From an uncultured Clostridia bacterium (GTDB taxonomy: Bacteria; Bacillota; Clostridia; Lachnospirales; CAG-274), in the NCBI GenBank assembly GCA_947630475.1, contig CANRHR010000006.1, positions 62,001 to 126,000 on the forward strand: a DNA stretch of 64,000 bases, given 5' to 3'. The notes under the pieces were generated by a model. That model saw only the letters and a list, made by a program, of their open reading frames with translations. It did no database searches and had not been told where the DNA came from. Position numbers and translations under genes: made by a program. Position 1 is the stretch's first letter, and every line of letters begins with the position of its first letter. Shown here in pieces: positions 8,923 through 16,704 of this stretch.

Positions 8923-9435
8923 CTAAACCTCCCTTATTTTTTTTATTATTCCGGATCCATTTAAAACAGCGGCAATTGCTATTGATATCACAATACCGCA
9001 TACGGTCTGAACAATAAGCCCCGGCAGCCTAACCATGGCATAAGCCATTCCAAAAATAGGTATCTTAACCAATGTATAGCAAATAACCTGAAAAGCTCCT
9101 CCTACCGAAGCGCCTAATGCCATTGTGATTAATCCAAAACCTTTATCGCCCTTTTTGCATATATAAAACATGATGACAGCCATAAGGGCTTTGATTATAA
9201 ACGTCGGCACAACCCAAATCATATAACCGCCCAAGGCATCAGCGAGAGCAGCGCCTATTCCTCCTGCCAAAGCGGCATCTTTTCCTCCCAAAACCAAAAC
9301 GGCAATAAAAATCATACAATCACCAAGATGTGTATATCCATTTGGCGATGGGATTTTAAAAAAATATGTTCCCAAAAAAACAAGAGCAGCCATAACAGCC
9401 GTTTTACAAAGTCTTACTGTTTTATCGTCATTCAT
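8923..9435 (-). CDS. ECF transporter S component, substrate unknown
   Basis: A 170-residue, very hydrophobic protein with about five or six membrane helices. It has the conserved GYTHLGD block near residue 34 and the AGGIGAALADALGGY segment typical of vitamin-type S components in the DUF1393/ECF-S group. The S component captures the vitamin and docks on a shared EcfT-EcfA module, which is not encoded here. It is the first gene of a two-gene unit with the amidohydrolase. A good AAGGAGG site precedes the ATG. Its own upstream region (9436-9642) is shared with the divergent tRNA promoter. No riboswitch is recognisable, so the ligand cannot be named. Confidence 0.75.
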   Translation of the reverse strand: MNDDKTVRLCKTAVMAALVFLGTYFFKIPSPNGYTHLGDCMIFIAVLVLGGKDAALAGGIGAALADALGGYMIWVVPTFIIKALMAVIMFYICKKGDKGFGLITMALGASVGGAFQVICYTLVKIPIFGMAYAMVRLPGLIVQTVCGIVISIAIAAVLNGSGIIKKIREV

Positions 9436-9571
9436 AATATTGCCTCCTTAAAATATGATATTCTTAATATATCACAGTTTAATAGCAAAAAACACAAAAA
9501 CCAATAATTGTACCGATACACTTTTGCGAAATATAAATTTATAATAAATTTATATTTTTTAAAAAAAATGC

Positions 9572-9600
9572 TTGACTTATTTAAAATGTCGTTATATAAT
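9572..9600 (+). promoter_or_regulatory. Sigma-A type promoter of tRNA-Ser
   Basis: TTGACT (9572-9577), a 17-base spacer and a perfect TATAAT (9595-9600), ending 43 bases before the tRNA. This is one of the clearest promoters in the window. Confidence 0.85.
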
Positions 9601-9642
9601 AATCTTGTAGTTGATTTTAACTCATCTTTTGACATTTTTTTA

Positions 9643-9730
9643 GGAGAAGTACTCAAGTGGCTGAAGAGGCTCCCCTGCTAAGGGAGTAGGTCGTTTGCGC
9701 GGCGCGGGGGTTCAAATCCCCCCTTCTCCG
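9643..9730 (+). tRNA. tRNA-Ser (anticodon GCU)
   Basis: An 88-base class II tRNA. Acceptor arms GGAGAAG (9643-9649) and CTTCTCC (9723-9729) pair perfectly, with discriminator G at 9730. The anticodon stem CTCCC/GGGAG encloses a loop with anticodon GCT at 9677-9679, which reads AGC/AGU. A long variable arm, as in serine tRNAs, and a perfect T-arm (GGGGG-TTCAAAT-CCCCC) follow. The 3' CCA is not encoded. It is a single-gene transcript with its own promoter and terminator. Confidence 0.96.
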
Positions 9731-9732
9731 CT

Positions 9733-9758
9733 ACCGCCAGATATCTGGCGGTTTTTTT
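9733..9758 (+). terminator. Rho-independent terminator of tRNA-Ser
   Basis: A perfect 20-base palindrome centred on ATAT (stem ACCGCCAGAT/ATCTGGCGGT), running into seven T. It lies only a few bases from the stop of the converging bioY gene. Confidence 0.93.
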
Positions 9759-9763
9759 ATTGC

Positions 9764-10297
9764 TTAATTTCTTATATATCTCTTTATTCTTTGCCCTATA
9801 GTATAAGCTATTATAATTTTAATCATATCCGCCGGTATGTAAGGAATAACCCCTATAAAAAATGCCTGCATAAAATTCATATGCGCAGAAAATGAAAGCC
9901 ATATCGTTCCTAACGCATAACATATAGCGGTACCCAAAATCATGCCTAAAATATTGATAAAAGCCTTATCTTTAAATATATCGGCAAAAATTCCCGTAAA
10001 AAGAGCTATAAAAATATAACCTATTGCATACCCTCCCGTAGGACCCATAAGCTTGCCCAAGCCTCCGGAAAAATCCGTAAAAACAGGCAGGCCCACAGCC
10101 CCCAAAACCAAATAAAGCCCAACACCGACAATAGCTTTTTTTGCTCCCAAAATTATCGAAAACAAATAAATAACAAATAACGCCGCAGAGATAGGCACAG
10201 GCGAAAACGGCAAATGAATACTGAATGGAGCTATTATACACAGCGCAGCGCTCATAAGAGCAGTGAATGTCATGTTTCTGATTTTAGAGTTATTCAT
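9764..10297 (-). CDS. bioY: Biotin transporter BioY (ECF S component)
   Basis: BioY is the biotin-binding S component of an ECF transporter and may also work alone. The 177-residue protein has six predicted membrane helices. Family motifs are visible: the early PFSPVPISAALFVIYL segment, the glycine-rich GGLGKLMGPTGGYAIGY block (residues 79-95), and a C-terminal segment with YIPADMIKI. The transcript begins at a strong promoter overlapped by a BirA-type operator (10387-10439), which fits biotin-dependent repression. No biotin biosynthesis gene is present here, so the organism probably relies on uptake, at least in part. Confidence 0.93.
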   Translation of the reverse strand: MNNSKIRNMTFTALMSAALCIIAPFSIHLPFSPVPISAALFVIYLFSIILGAKKAIVGVGLYLVLGAVGLPVFTDFSGGLGKLMGPTGGYAIGYIFIALFTGIFADIFKDKAFINILGMILGTAICYALGTIWLSFSAHMNFMQAFFIGVIPYIPADMIKIIIAYTIGQRIKRYIRN

Positions 10298-10386
10298 TTT
10301 AATATCCTCCCGAATGTTTATTTTTTGCCAATTACCGTGAAAAATATGCTTTTTGCCGCAAATTATTTCACAATAAAAGCAATAAC

Positions 10387-10439
10387 ATTATAAAATAAAA
10401 AAAAATAAATGTCAACTATGATTAAATATACAGTTTACA
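10387..10439 (-). promoter_or_regulatory. bioY promoter with BirA-like operator
   Basis: On the minus strand, TTGACA (10410-10415), a 17-base spacer and TATAAT (10387-10392) form a consensus sigma-A promoter. Overlapping the -35 is an inverted repeat, TGTAAACT-N14-AGTTGACA on the minus strand (plus-strand half sites 10410-10417 and 10432-10439). The half-site sequence and 14-base spacing resemble the BirA operators of Firmicutes (TGTtAAC-type arms). Confidence 0.75.
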
Positions 10440-10447
10440 TTCTTGTC

Positions 10448-10482
10448 AAAAAAAAGATGCTGAAAAAAATCAGTATCTTTTT
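10448..10482 (-). terminator. Terminator of the 3D-domain protein gene
   Basis: On the minus strand a stem of about 11 bp (AAAGATACTGA/TCAGCATCTTT, one G-U pair) runs into a T-rich tract. It separates the 3D-domain gene from the bioY promoter. Confidence 0.75.
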
Positions 10483-10497
10483 GTTAATTATTATTCA

Positions 10498-10550
10498 TTT
10501 ACGCTATTACCTATCCGTTATCCACCGCCTAACAGGCGGTGATTTACTTG
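10498..10550 (-). repeat. Family A intergenic repeat, copy A3
   Basis: On the minus strand: CAAGTAAATCA, then the perfect hairpin CCGCCTGTTAGGCGG, then TGGATAACGG and TAATAGCGTAAATG. It lies directly after the stop of the 3D-domain gene and before its terminator. Confidence 0.6.
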
Positions 10551-10559
10551 TTTAACAAA

Positions 10560-11597
10560 TTATGCAATCTGTTCGCCAAGTACATAAACTGTAACGTCTT
10601 TAACTCCGTATCTTATACATTCACTGTAGCTGTCAAAATATAAATCAACTTTGTTTCCTTTAATGGCGCCGCCTGTGTCACCTGCAACAGCATAGCCATA
10701 ACCCTCTATATAAAGCTTAGTTCCAAGAGGTATTACATTTCTGTCTACGGCAACGACACCGTATTGAGCTTTCATTCCTGAGGCTGTTATTCCATAACCT
10801 CTGTCGCCGGGGTTTTTGCCTGTACAGGCGCTTGCGCTTGTGTAGGCTGTAGATCTCATAGAAATTGTTTTTGTTGTTAAAAAACTTCCTCTGTCTGTTT
10901 TTATAACCTTTGCTGTACCCTTTTCAACAACTTCATTAACAGGCTGCTTTGTTAAAACATCACTTATAACCTTTGTAGAATCAAGGCTGCCGCCTATATA
11001 GGTTTTAAGTGTAGAAATTTCTCTTTCGCCCTTAACACCCTCTGTTAAAACTCTTGTTGTTCCTTCGGGAAGCTTTTCATTTTCCACAACATTTACATCA
11101 AAATCAACCGGAACCTTTTCAACCGTAATATCTTCGCTTACAGTCATAACATTGATAACCATATCTTTTTCAATTTTGGATGATGATGAAAGACCGTCAC
11201 AAAGCCTATAGTCTATGCCATCTTCCTTTTTAAGCTCAACCAAAACTCTTCCTACCGTAACTTCGCCTGTTTTAAAGATTCTTTCTTCACTGTTGTCAAT
11301 AACGATTTTTACAGCCACAGCTCTGTTGATTATAACTCTCATATTATTATCTATTTTATCGTTTAGGGCATAATTAATGTTGTCATTAGAATCAAGCTCA
11401 ATGTTTTCATTTTCCAACAGCTCGCCGACTGTAATTTCAGAGGTTCTGTAAAACCTGCTTTCTCCGTCTACAATAACTCTTACATTATTTACGGGTACTT
11501 CTGCGGCTTTTGCAACCCCTGTAAAGATTGAAGAAATCAATACAAGAAAGATTGCCACTCTTAATTGCTTCGGTATTGCATGTAATTGTTTAGACAT
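10560..11597 (-). CDS. YabE-type cell-wall protein (DUF348-G5-3D)
   Basis: A 345-residue exported protein resembling B. subtilis YabE and resuscitation-promoting factors. A signal peptide covers about residues 1-31 (hydrophobic core AIFLVLISSIFTG, cleavage near AKA-AE). Two DUF348 repeats follow (near 36-80 and 88-135), each with an IVDG/IVIDN start and a TVGxxL motif. A G5-like region spans about 155-235, and a C-terminal 3D domain spans 245-345. The 3D domain keeps the catalytic-type aspartates of AGDTGGAIKG and VDLYFD, and starts with MRSTAYTSASACTGK. 3D domains occur in lytic transglycosylases acting on peptidoglycan. As in Bacillus, it lies beside tatD and metG, but rnmV is absent and rsmA is 27 kb away. 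Confidence 0.88.
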   Translation of the reverse strand: MSKQLHAIPKQLRVAIFLVLISSIFTGVAKAAEVPVNNVRVIVDGESRFYRTSEITVGELLENENIELDSNDNINYALNDKIDNNMRVIINRAVAVKIVIDNSEERIFKTGEVTVGRVLVELKKEDGIDYRLCDGLSSSSKIEKDMVINVMTVSEDITVEKVPVDFDVNVVENEKLPEGTTRVLTEGVKGEREISTLKTYIGGSLDSTKVISDVLTKQPVNEVVEKGTAKVIKTDRGSFLTTKTISMRSTAYTSASACTGKNPGDRGYGITASGMKAQYGVVAVDRNVIPLGTKLYIEGYGYAVAGDTGGAIKGNKVDLYFDSYSECIRYGVKDVTVYVLGEQIA

Positions 11598-11607
11598 TTT
11601 AATATTT

Positions 11608-11674
11608 CCTCCTTAGGACAGCAATCCTTAATAAAAAGATAATAATTTCATTCGATGAAATGAAATTCTGTCCT
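11608..11674 (-). other. Structured 5' leader of the 3D-domain gene
   Basis: On the minus strand AGGACAG (11674-11668) can pair with CTGTCCT (11621-11615), enclosing a second hairpin with 7-bp arms (ATTTCAT/ATGAAAT, loop CGA region). The lower arm ends exactly where the ribosome binding site AAGGAGG (11614-11608) begins. This could be a simple stabilising structure or a translational control site. It matches no riboswitch class I know. Confidence 0.45.
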
Positions 11675-11801
11675 TATGCGGTTATATTAAGCTCTTTTCT
11701 TAATATATTACGCAAATTTTAAGGATATATTCAAATTTTTCATATCCTTAATTAACATTTACAGTATATATATTAACATATTTGCAACAATTATGCAACA
11801 A

Positions 11802-12563
11802 TTATTTTATGTCGAATAAGCTGATTGAGTTTTTTCGAGTTATTTCCGCCACTTTTTCGGGTAAAATTTGTTTAATTTGTGCAATTTTTTCCACTATATA
11901 TTTCAAATTTTGTGAATTATTACGAGTACCTCTCACAGGCACAGGAGATAAATATGGTGAATCTGTTTCGATTAAAATTCGCTCCAGAGGGATATTTTCA
12001 ACCACCTCGATAAGTTTTCTGGCGTTTTTAAATGTTACAATTCCTCCAACCCCTATAAAGAAGCCCATTTTAATATATTCTTCAGCCATTTCAACGCTGC
12101 CGGAAAAGGCGTGAATAACGCCTTTTCTGATACCGCTGTCTTTAATTATATCAAAACATTCCTGTGATGCCTCTCTTGAATGAATTATTACAGGTTTTGT
12201 AACATTTTCGCAAATTTTTAATTGTTTTTTAAAAACTTGTCGCTGAATATCTCTCGGAGAAAAATCATAATGATAGTCAAGCCCTATTTCTCCAACCGCA
12301 ACTGTTTTATCTTCCTTTAAAAAATTAATAAGCTTATCATAATCCTCATCGCTTACATTTTGAGCTTCGTGCGGGTGGATGCCTACGGCGGCATAAACAA
12401 AATCATATTTTTTGCTTAATTCTACACTAACCTCGGAGGATTTTATATCTGAGCCTATATTTATAATATAATCGATACCACTTTTTTTAAGCTGCTCTAT
12501 AAGCTCATATCTGTCACCATCAAACTGTTCGCTGTCATAATGAGCATGTGATTCAAAATACAT
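11802..12563 (-). CDS. tatD: TatD-family deoxyribonuclease
   Basis: A 253-residue metal-dependent TIM-barrel hydrolase of the TatD/YcfH family, with DNase activity in studied members. The metal-binding motifs are complete: ESHAHYD (H6, H8), the Glu of VGEIGLDYHYD near residue 93, His in IIHSREA and IHAFSGS, and the Asp of IETDSPYL. The start codon overlaps the metG stop by one base (TAATG), so the pair is translationally coupled. The metG-tatD-yabE order is conserved in Firmicutes. Confidence 0.94.
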   Translation of the reverse strand: MYFESHAHYDSEQFDGDRYELIEQLKKSGIDYIINIGSDIKSSEVSVELSKKYDFVYAAVGIHPHEAQNVSDEDYDKLINFLKEDKTVAVGEIGLDYHYDFSPRDIQRQVFKKQLKICENVTKPVIIHSREASQECFDIIKDSGIRKGVIHAFSGSVEMAEEYIKMGFFIGVGGIVTFKNARKLIEVVENIPLERILIETDSPYLSPVPVRGTRNNSQNLKYIVEKIAQIKQILPEKVAEITRKNSISLFDIK

Positions 12564-14512
12564 TATCTAACCTCAGCTCCGTTTCCTATTTCTCCGTCTG
12601 CGGTGATTATTTTAAGGCTTCCGTCTTTATCCTGCGCCGCAAGTATCATTCCCTGAGAAAGCTCCCCGCAAAGCTTAACGGGCTTAAGATTTGTTACTAC
12701 AACCACCTTTTTGCCTTTCATCTCTTCGGGTGAATAATAATCGGCTATTCCGGAAACAATCTGCCTTGTTTCATCTCCTATTTTAATCTGTGATTTTAAA
12801 AGCTTTTTGCTTTTTTTAATTTTTTCACATTCAATAACCTCACCTATCTTCATTTCAAGCTTTTCAAAATCTTTAAATTCAATCTCCTGCTTATTAGGCT
12901 CGGCTTTTTTCTCAGGGTTCTCCGGGCTTTCATTAAGCTTCAAAGATGCTTCAAGCTCTTCAAGCTCTTTTTTTATGTCTATTCTGGGGAAAATAACGTT
13001 TCCTTTATTAATTTTAACCTCTCTTTTAAGCATACCGAATTTTTTAGCGCTGTCCCACTGCTTAAGGCTTTCATCATCTATGGATAATCGGCTGTATATC
13101 TCATTGGGAGTATTCGGCATAGCCGGGCTTATAAGCACGGCAATAATCCTAAGCCCCTCGGCAAGGGTATACATAACATCGGCAAGCTCCGCTTTTTTGC
13201 TTTCATCCTTTGCCATAACCCATGGCGTTGTTTCATCAATGTATTTGTTAAGACGTCTTATAAAATTCCATATCTCAACGAGGGCATTGCTGAATAACAT
13301 TTTATCCATATTTTCTTCAACCCTAAGCGCTGTTTGGTAAGCAATTTCAATTATTTCATCATCAAGAGGGTTTTTAACCTGCTCGGCAGGAAGCTTAGAG
13401 TTGAAGTATTTTTCAATCATTCCCTCTGTTCTCGAAATAAGATTGCCGAGGTCGTTTGCCAGGTCTGAATTTATTCTGTTTATAAGGGCTTCGTTTGTAA
13501 AATTTCCATCTTGACCGAAAGCGATTTCTCTTAAAAGGAAATATCTTATAGAATCCACTCCGTATTTATCGACTAAAATTTTCGGGTCTACAACATTTCC
13601 TATTGATTTGCTCATTTTGCCTCCATTTATAACAAGCCAGCCATGGCCGAATATCTTTTTGGGAAGAGGAAGATCAAGCGCCATAAGCATAGCAGGCCAT
13701 ATAATGGTATGAAAACGAACAATCTCCTTGCCGACAACATGGACGTCTGCGGGCCAATACTTTTTAAAATCAGAGTCGTCATCGGAGCCATAACCGAGGG
13801 CGGATATATAGTTTGAAAGCGCATCTACCCAAACATAAACAACGTGTTTTGGGTCAAACTCAACGGGTATTCCCCATTTGAACGAAGTACGGCTTACACA
13901 AAGATCTTCAAGCCCCGGCTTTAAAAAATTATTAATCATTTCATTTTTTCTTGACGGCGGCTGAATAAAATCAGGGTTTGATTCTATATGCTCTATTATT
14001 CTGTCTTGATATTTGCTTAATCTAAAGAAATAACTCTCCTCCTTAAGCTTTTCAACCTCACGATGACAGTCGGGGCATTTTCCGTCTTTATCAAGCTGAG
14101 TTTGTGTATAAAATGTTTCGCATGGCGTACAGTACCAGCCCTCATATTCACTTTTATAAATATCACCGTTATCATATAGCTTTTTAAAAATTTTCTGCAC
14201 AGCCTTAATATGCTTTTCGTCTGTTGTGCGTATATAATAATCATAGCTTATATCCATAGTTTTCCAAAGCTCTTTTATCCACTTTACTATACCGTCAACA
14301 TATTCCTTGGGGCTTATGCCGTTTTGTTTTGCTATTCTTTCTATCTTTTGACCATGCTCATCGCTTCCCGTCAAAAATTTAACATCATAGCCCCTCATTC
14401 TTTTGTATCTTGCCATTGTATCCGTAGCAACGGTACAATATGAATGTCCTATGTGAAGCTTATCACTTGGATAATAAATTGGCGTTGTAATATAAAATTT
14501 TTCCTTTTCCAT
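12563..14512 (-). CDS. metG: Methionyl-tRNA synthetase
   Basis: The 649-residue class I synthetase charges tRNA-Met. It shows LHIGHSY (HIGH-like motif, residues 20-26) and a zinc knuckle with four cysteines (CTPCETF and CPDCHR, near 127-148). The anticodon-binding helical domain is preceded by GGKMSKSIGN (KMSKS). The C-terminal 110 residues form an OB-fold tRNA-binding domain (FEKLEMKIGEVIECEKI, SGIADYYSPEEMKGKKVVVVTNL). The start has a TGGAGG site. Two hairpins upstream (14624-14653 and 14671-14743) separate it from pgsA. No T-box element is visible. Confidence 0.97.
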   Translation of the reverse strand: MEKEKFYITTPIYYPSDKLHIGHSYCTVATDTMARYKRMRGYDVKFLTGSDEHGQKIERIAKQNGISPKEYVDGIVKWIKELWKTMDISYDYYIRTTDEKHIKAVQKIFKKLYDNGDIYKSEYEGWYCTPCETFYTQTQLDKDGKCPDCHREVEKLKEESYFFRLSKYQDRIIEHIESNPDFIQPPSRKNEMINNFLKPGLEDLCVSRTSFKWGIPVEFDPKHVVYVWVDALSNYISALGYGSDDDSDFKKYWPADVHVVGKEIVRFHTIIWPAMLMALDLPLPKKIFGHGWLVINGGKMSKSIGNVVDPKILVDKYGVDSIRYFLLREIAFGQDGNFTNEALINRINSDLANDLGNLISRTEGMIEKYFNSKLPAEQVKNPLDDEIIEIAYQTALRVEENMDKMLFSNALVEIWNFIRRLNKYIDETTPWVMAKDESKKAELADVMYTLAEGLRIIAVLISPAMPNTPNEIYSRLSIDDESLKQWDSAKKFGMLKREVKINKGNVIFPRIDIKKELEELEASLKLNESPENPEKKAEPNKQEIEFKDFEKLEMKIGEVIECEKIKKSKKLLKSQIKIGDETRQIVSGIADYYSPEEMKGKKVVVVTNLKPVKLCGELSQGMILAAQDKDGSLKIITADGEIGNGAEVR

Positions 14513-14623
14513 TTTAAAACCTCCATTTTTATATTATAAAATTTTTATTTTTCTTAAGCTTACAAAAATCAATTTTTGATATTAATAAAAAATTGCAGGC
14601 TTTTTAATTCAGCTTTTAAAAGT

Positions 14624-14653
14624 AAAAAACTCCTGCCCCAAAACGGGCGAGAG
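14624..14653 (-). terminator. Second terminator-like hairpin between pgsA and metG
   Basis: On the minus strand CTCTCGCCC pairs with GGGCAGGAG (one mismatch) across a GTTTTG loop, followed by six T. It lies about 20 bases after the main pgsA terminator and could act as a backup terminator or an attenuator for metG. Confidence 0.65.
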
Positions 14654-14670
14654 CAAAGGCTTAAATATAC

Positions 14671-14743
14671 AGAAAAAATATTCAGACTGTCAATAATCCG
14701 GCTTTATTTATATGCCAATTAATTTTTCGGCAGTCTGAATATT
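14671..14743 (-). terminator. pgsA terminator formed by a mini family B element
   Basis: A 13-bp perfect stem (AATATTCAGACTG with CAGTCTGAATATT) is followed by six T on the minus strand. The 55 bases from CAGACTG to CAGTCTG begin with the GACTGcCGAAAAA and end with the TTATTGACAGTCTG of the family B elements at 28.7 and 35.1 kb. The structure is therefore either an internally deleted copy or an ancestral form of that element. Confidence 0.7.
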
Positions 14744-14756
14744 ATAAAAGTTTATT

Positions 14757-15320
14757 TTATCTTTGGTCCTTAAGCACATCTTTATTTTTAACCATATAAT
14801 CAACAGCCGAAATAACGGTAAGCAAAACAGATGCCGCAACCAATACATAGCCTGTATAAATAAAAAACTTGCCTTTAAAATTAAGCAAAAGCACAATTAT
14901 CATAATCATCTGAGCAATTGTCTTAAGCTTTCCCCAAAAACCTGCGGCTATAACTATATTTTGTTCAACAGCAAGCGTCCTAAAGCCTGTTATCATAAAT
15001 TCTCTTGCAATAATCAATATCGCAGCCCACACCGGAAAAACAACATATGAATCCTTAAGAGAGGTTAAAGCTATAAGGGCGGAGCTTACCAAAAGCTTAT
15101 CAGCCAAAGGATCCATAAATTTTCCGAAATTGGTAACAAGGTTGTATTTTCTGGCTATATATCCATCCGCAGCATCGGATGCGGCGGCAACAGAAAAAAT
15201 TAAAGCCGAAATATAACGTCTTATTTCCGGCTCCGCCGGCAAAGCATCGCAAAGCAGCACAACCAAAAAAACAGGAATTAAAATTATTCTGAATACAGTA
15301 ATTTTATTCGGCAAATTCAT
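14757..15320 (-). CDS. pgsA: CDP-diacylglycerol-glycerol-3-phosphate 3-phosphatidyltransferase
   Basis: PgsA makes phosphatidylglycerol phosphate, the committed step to anionic phospholipids, at the cytoplasmic membrane. The 187-residue protein has about five membrane helices and the CDP-alcohol phosphotransferase motif D-x2-DG-x2-AR-x8-G-x3-D-x3-D, seen as DAADGYIAR then FGKFMDPLADK. The start is ATG 15320 with GGAGAG seven bases upstream. A longer frame from TTG 15335 would start inside that site. It overlaps the 3' end of rimO by 17 bases and is translated from the same message. A strong hairpin terminator follows. Confidence 0.93.
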   Translation of the reverse strand: MNLPNKITVFRIILIPVFLVVLLCDALPAEPEIRRYISALIFSVAAASDAADGYIARKYNLVTNFGKFMDPLADKLLVSSALIALTSLKDSYVVFPVWAAILIIAREFMITGFRTLAVEQNIVIAAGFWGKLKTIAQMIMIIVLLLNFKGKFFIYTGYVLVAASVLLTVISAVDYMVKNKDVLKDQR

Positions 15321-16665
15321 CGCAAATCTCTCCAATCAAGTCATAATCAGACGACTGAGTAATTTTAACATTATAAAAATCTCCTGCGATAAGCTCTTTT
15401 TCACTTTCAAAAAAAACAAAGCCGTCAATTTCATAGCAATCCCTATAGCTTCTTGAGCAGTAAATATTATCTTCTCCTTCAATTTTGCCCTCTATAATAA
15501 CCTTAAGCACTTTGCCGACAAAATCAAGCCCCTTTTGGGCTGAAATGTTTTTTTGAAGCTGCATTATAAAATCCTTTCGCTTAAGCTTAATATCCTCATC
15601 AACCTGATTTGGCATATTATACGCAGGAGTTCCTTCTTCCCTTGAATACGCAAAAACGCCAAGCCTGTCAAATTTCATTTTTTCGACAAAATCCACAAGG
15701 CTGTTAAATTCAGCTTCTCCCTCTCCGGGAAAGCCCGTTATAAGAGTTGTCCTTATGCAGATATCGGGTATTTTTTCCCTGAGCGTTTTTATAATAAGCT
15801 CAAGGCTTTTTCTGTCTGTCTTTCTTCCCATTGCCTTTAATATTTTATCATCGCCATGCTGTACAGGCATATCTATATAATGGCAAAGCTTAGGGTTTTT
15901 CGCCATCTCTTCTATGGTTTGCTCCGTTATATGCTCCGGATAACAGTACATAAGCCTTATCCATTGTATATCCTCAATCTCGGATATACTGCAAATAAGC
16001 TCATGCAGTCTGTTTCTGCCATAAAGATCAGTTCCGTAAAGCGAGGTATCCTGAGCAACAAGTATTATTTCTCTGACACCTTTTTCGGCCATAATTTCCG
16101 CCTCTTTCACAAGGCTTTCAAAATTTCTGCTTCTGTATTTTCCTCTAAGGCTCGGTATTGTGCAGTAAGTACAGAAATTGTCGCAGCCCTCGGCTATTTT
16201 TAAATAGCCAAAGCCTCCGGCTGTTGTGATAATTCTTTTATAGCTGTTATTCTCATCAGGTCTTTTATTTTTATCCTCAACAATTTTTATTTGTCTTTCA
16301 CCGTCAATAAGTCTTTTTATAACCTCTCCTATACGCTCAAAATCACCTGTTCCCACAACAGCGTCAACCTCGGGCAGAGATTTAAAAATCTCATTTTCAT
16401 ATCTTTGAGCCATACAGCCTGTAACTATAATCGCCTTAAGTTTTCCTGATTTTTTGTAATCGGCTATTCTTAAAACATTTTCTATGGCCTCTTCATTGGC
16501 ATTCATAATAAAACCGCAGCTATTTACTATCACAATATCGGCATCTTCTTCATTTGGCACTATTTTATAGCCATACTCATCGATAATGCCAAGCATAATT
16601 TCACTGTCAACAAGATTTTTATCACAGCCGAGAGATATAAAAGCTATTTTTGTTTCGGATATCAA
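15304..16665 (-). CDS. rimO: Ribosomal protein S12 methylthiotransferase RimO
   Basis: RimO is a radical-SAM enzyme that methylthiolates an Asp of ribosomal protein S12. The N-terminal UPF0004 domain carries three cysteines (SLGCDKNLVDSE, VNSCGFI, VTGCMAQR). The radical-SAM core has C-x3-C-x2-C in EGCDNFCTYCTIP, and a TRAM domain ends the protein. The GCDKNLVDSE form distinguishes RimO from MiaB. The start is placed at TTG 16665, because a near-perfect GGGAGGTGAT site lies seven bases before it; the longer frame from 16680 would start within that site. The protein is then 453 residues. Confidence 0.94.
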   Translation of the reverse strand: MISETKIAFISLGCDKNLVDSEIMLGIIDEYGYKIVPNEEDADIVIVNSCGFIMNANEEAIENVLRIADYKKSGKLKAIIVTGCMAQRYENEIFKSLPEVDAVVGTGDFERIGEVIKRLIDGERQIKIVEDKNKRPDENNSYKRIITTAGGFGYLKIAEGCDNFCTYCTIPSLRGKYRSRNFESLVKEAEIMAEKGVREIILVAQDTSLYGTDLYGRNRLHELICSISEIEDIQWIRLMYCYPEHITEQTIEEMAKNPKLCHYIDMPVQHGDDKILKAMGRKTDRKSLELIIKTLREKIPDICIRTTLITGFPGEGEAEFNSLVDFVEKMKFDRLGVFAYSREEGTPAYNMPNQVDEDIKLKRKDFIMQLQKNISAQKGLDFVGKVLKVIIEGKIEGEDNIYCSRSYRDCYEIDGFVFFESEKELIAGDFYNVKITQSSDYDLIGEICDEFAE

Positions 16666-16704
16666 AAGATCACCTCCCAAAAATCACCCCAAAAAATTTT
16701 TTAA

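Noticed and set aside
9432-9656. 74-codon minus-strand frame between the ECF gene and tRNA-Ser
   Set aside because: Runs through the tRNA 5' end and its promoter; no ribosome binding site; composition is that of an AT-rich intergenic region.
14513-14756. T-box leader for metG
   Set aside because: The conserved T-box bulge sequence and specifier architecture are absent; the hairpins are explained by terminators of pgsA.
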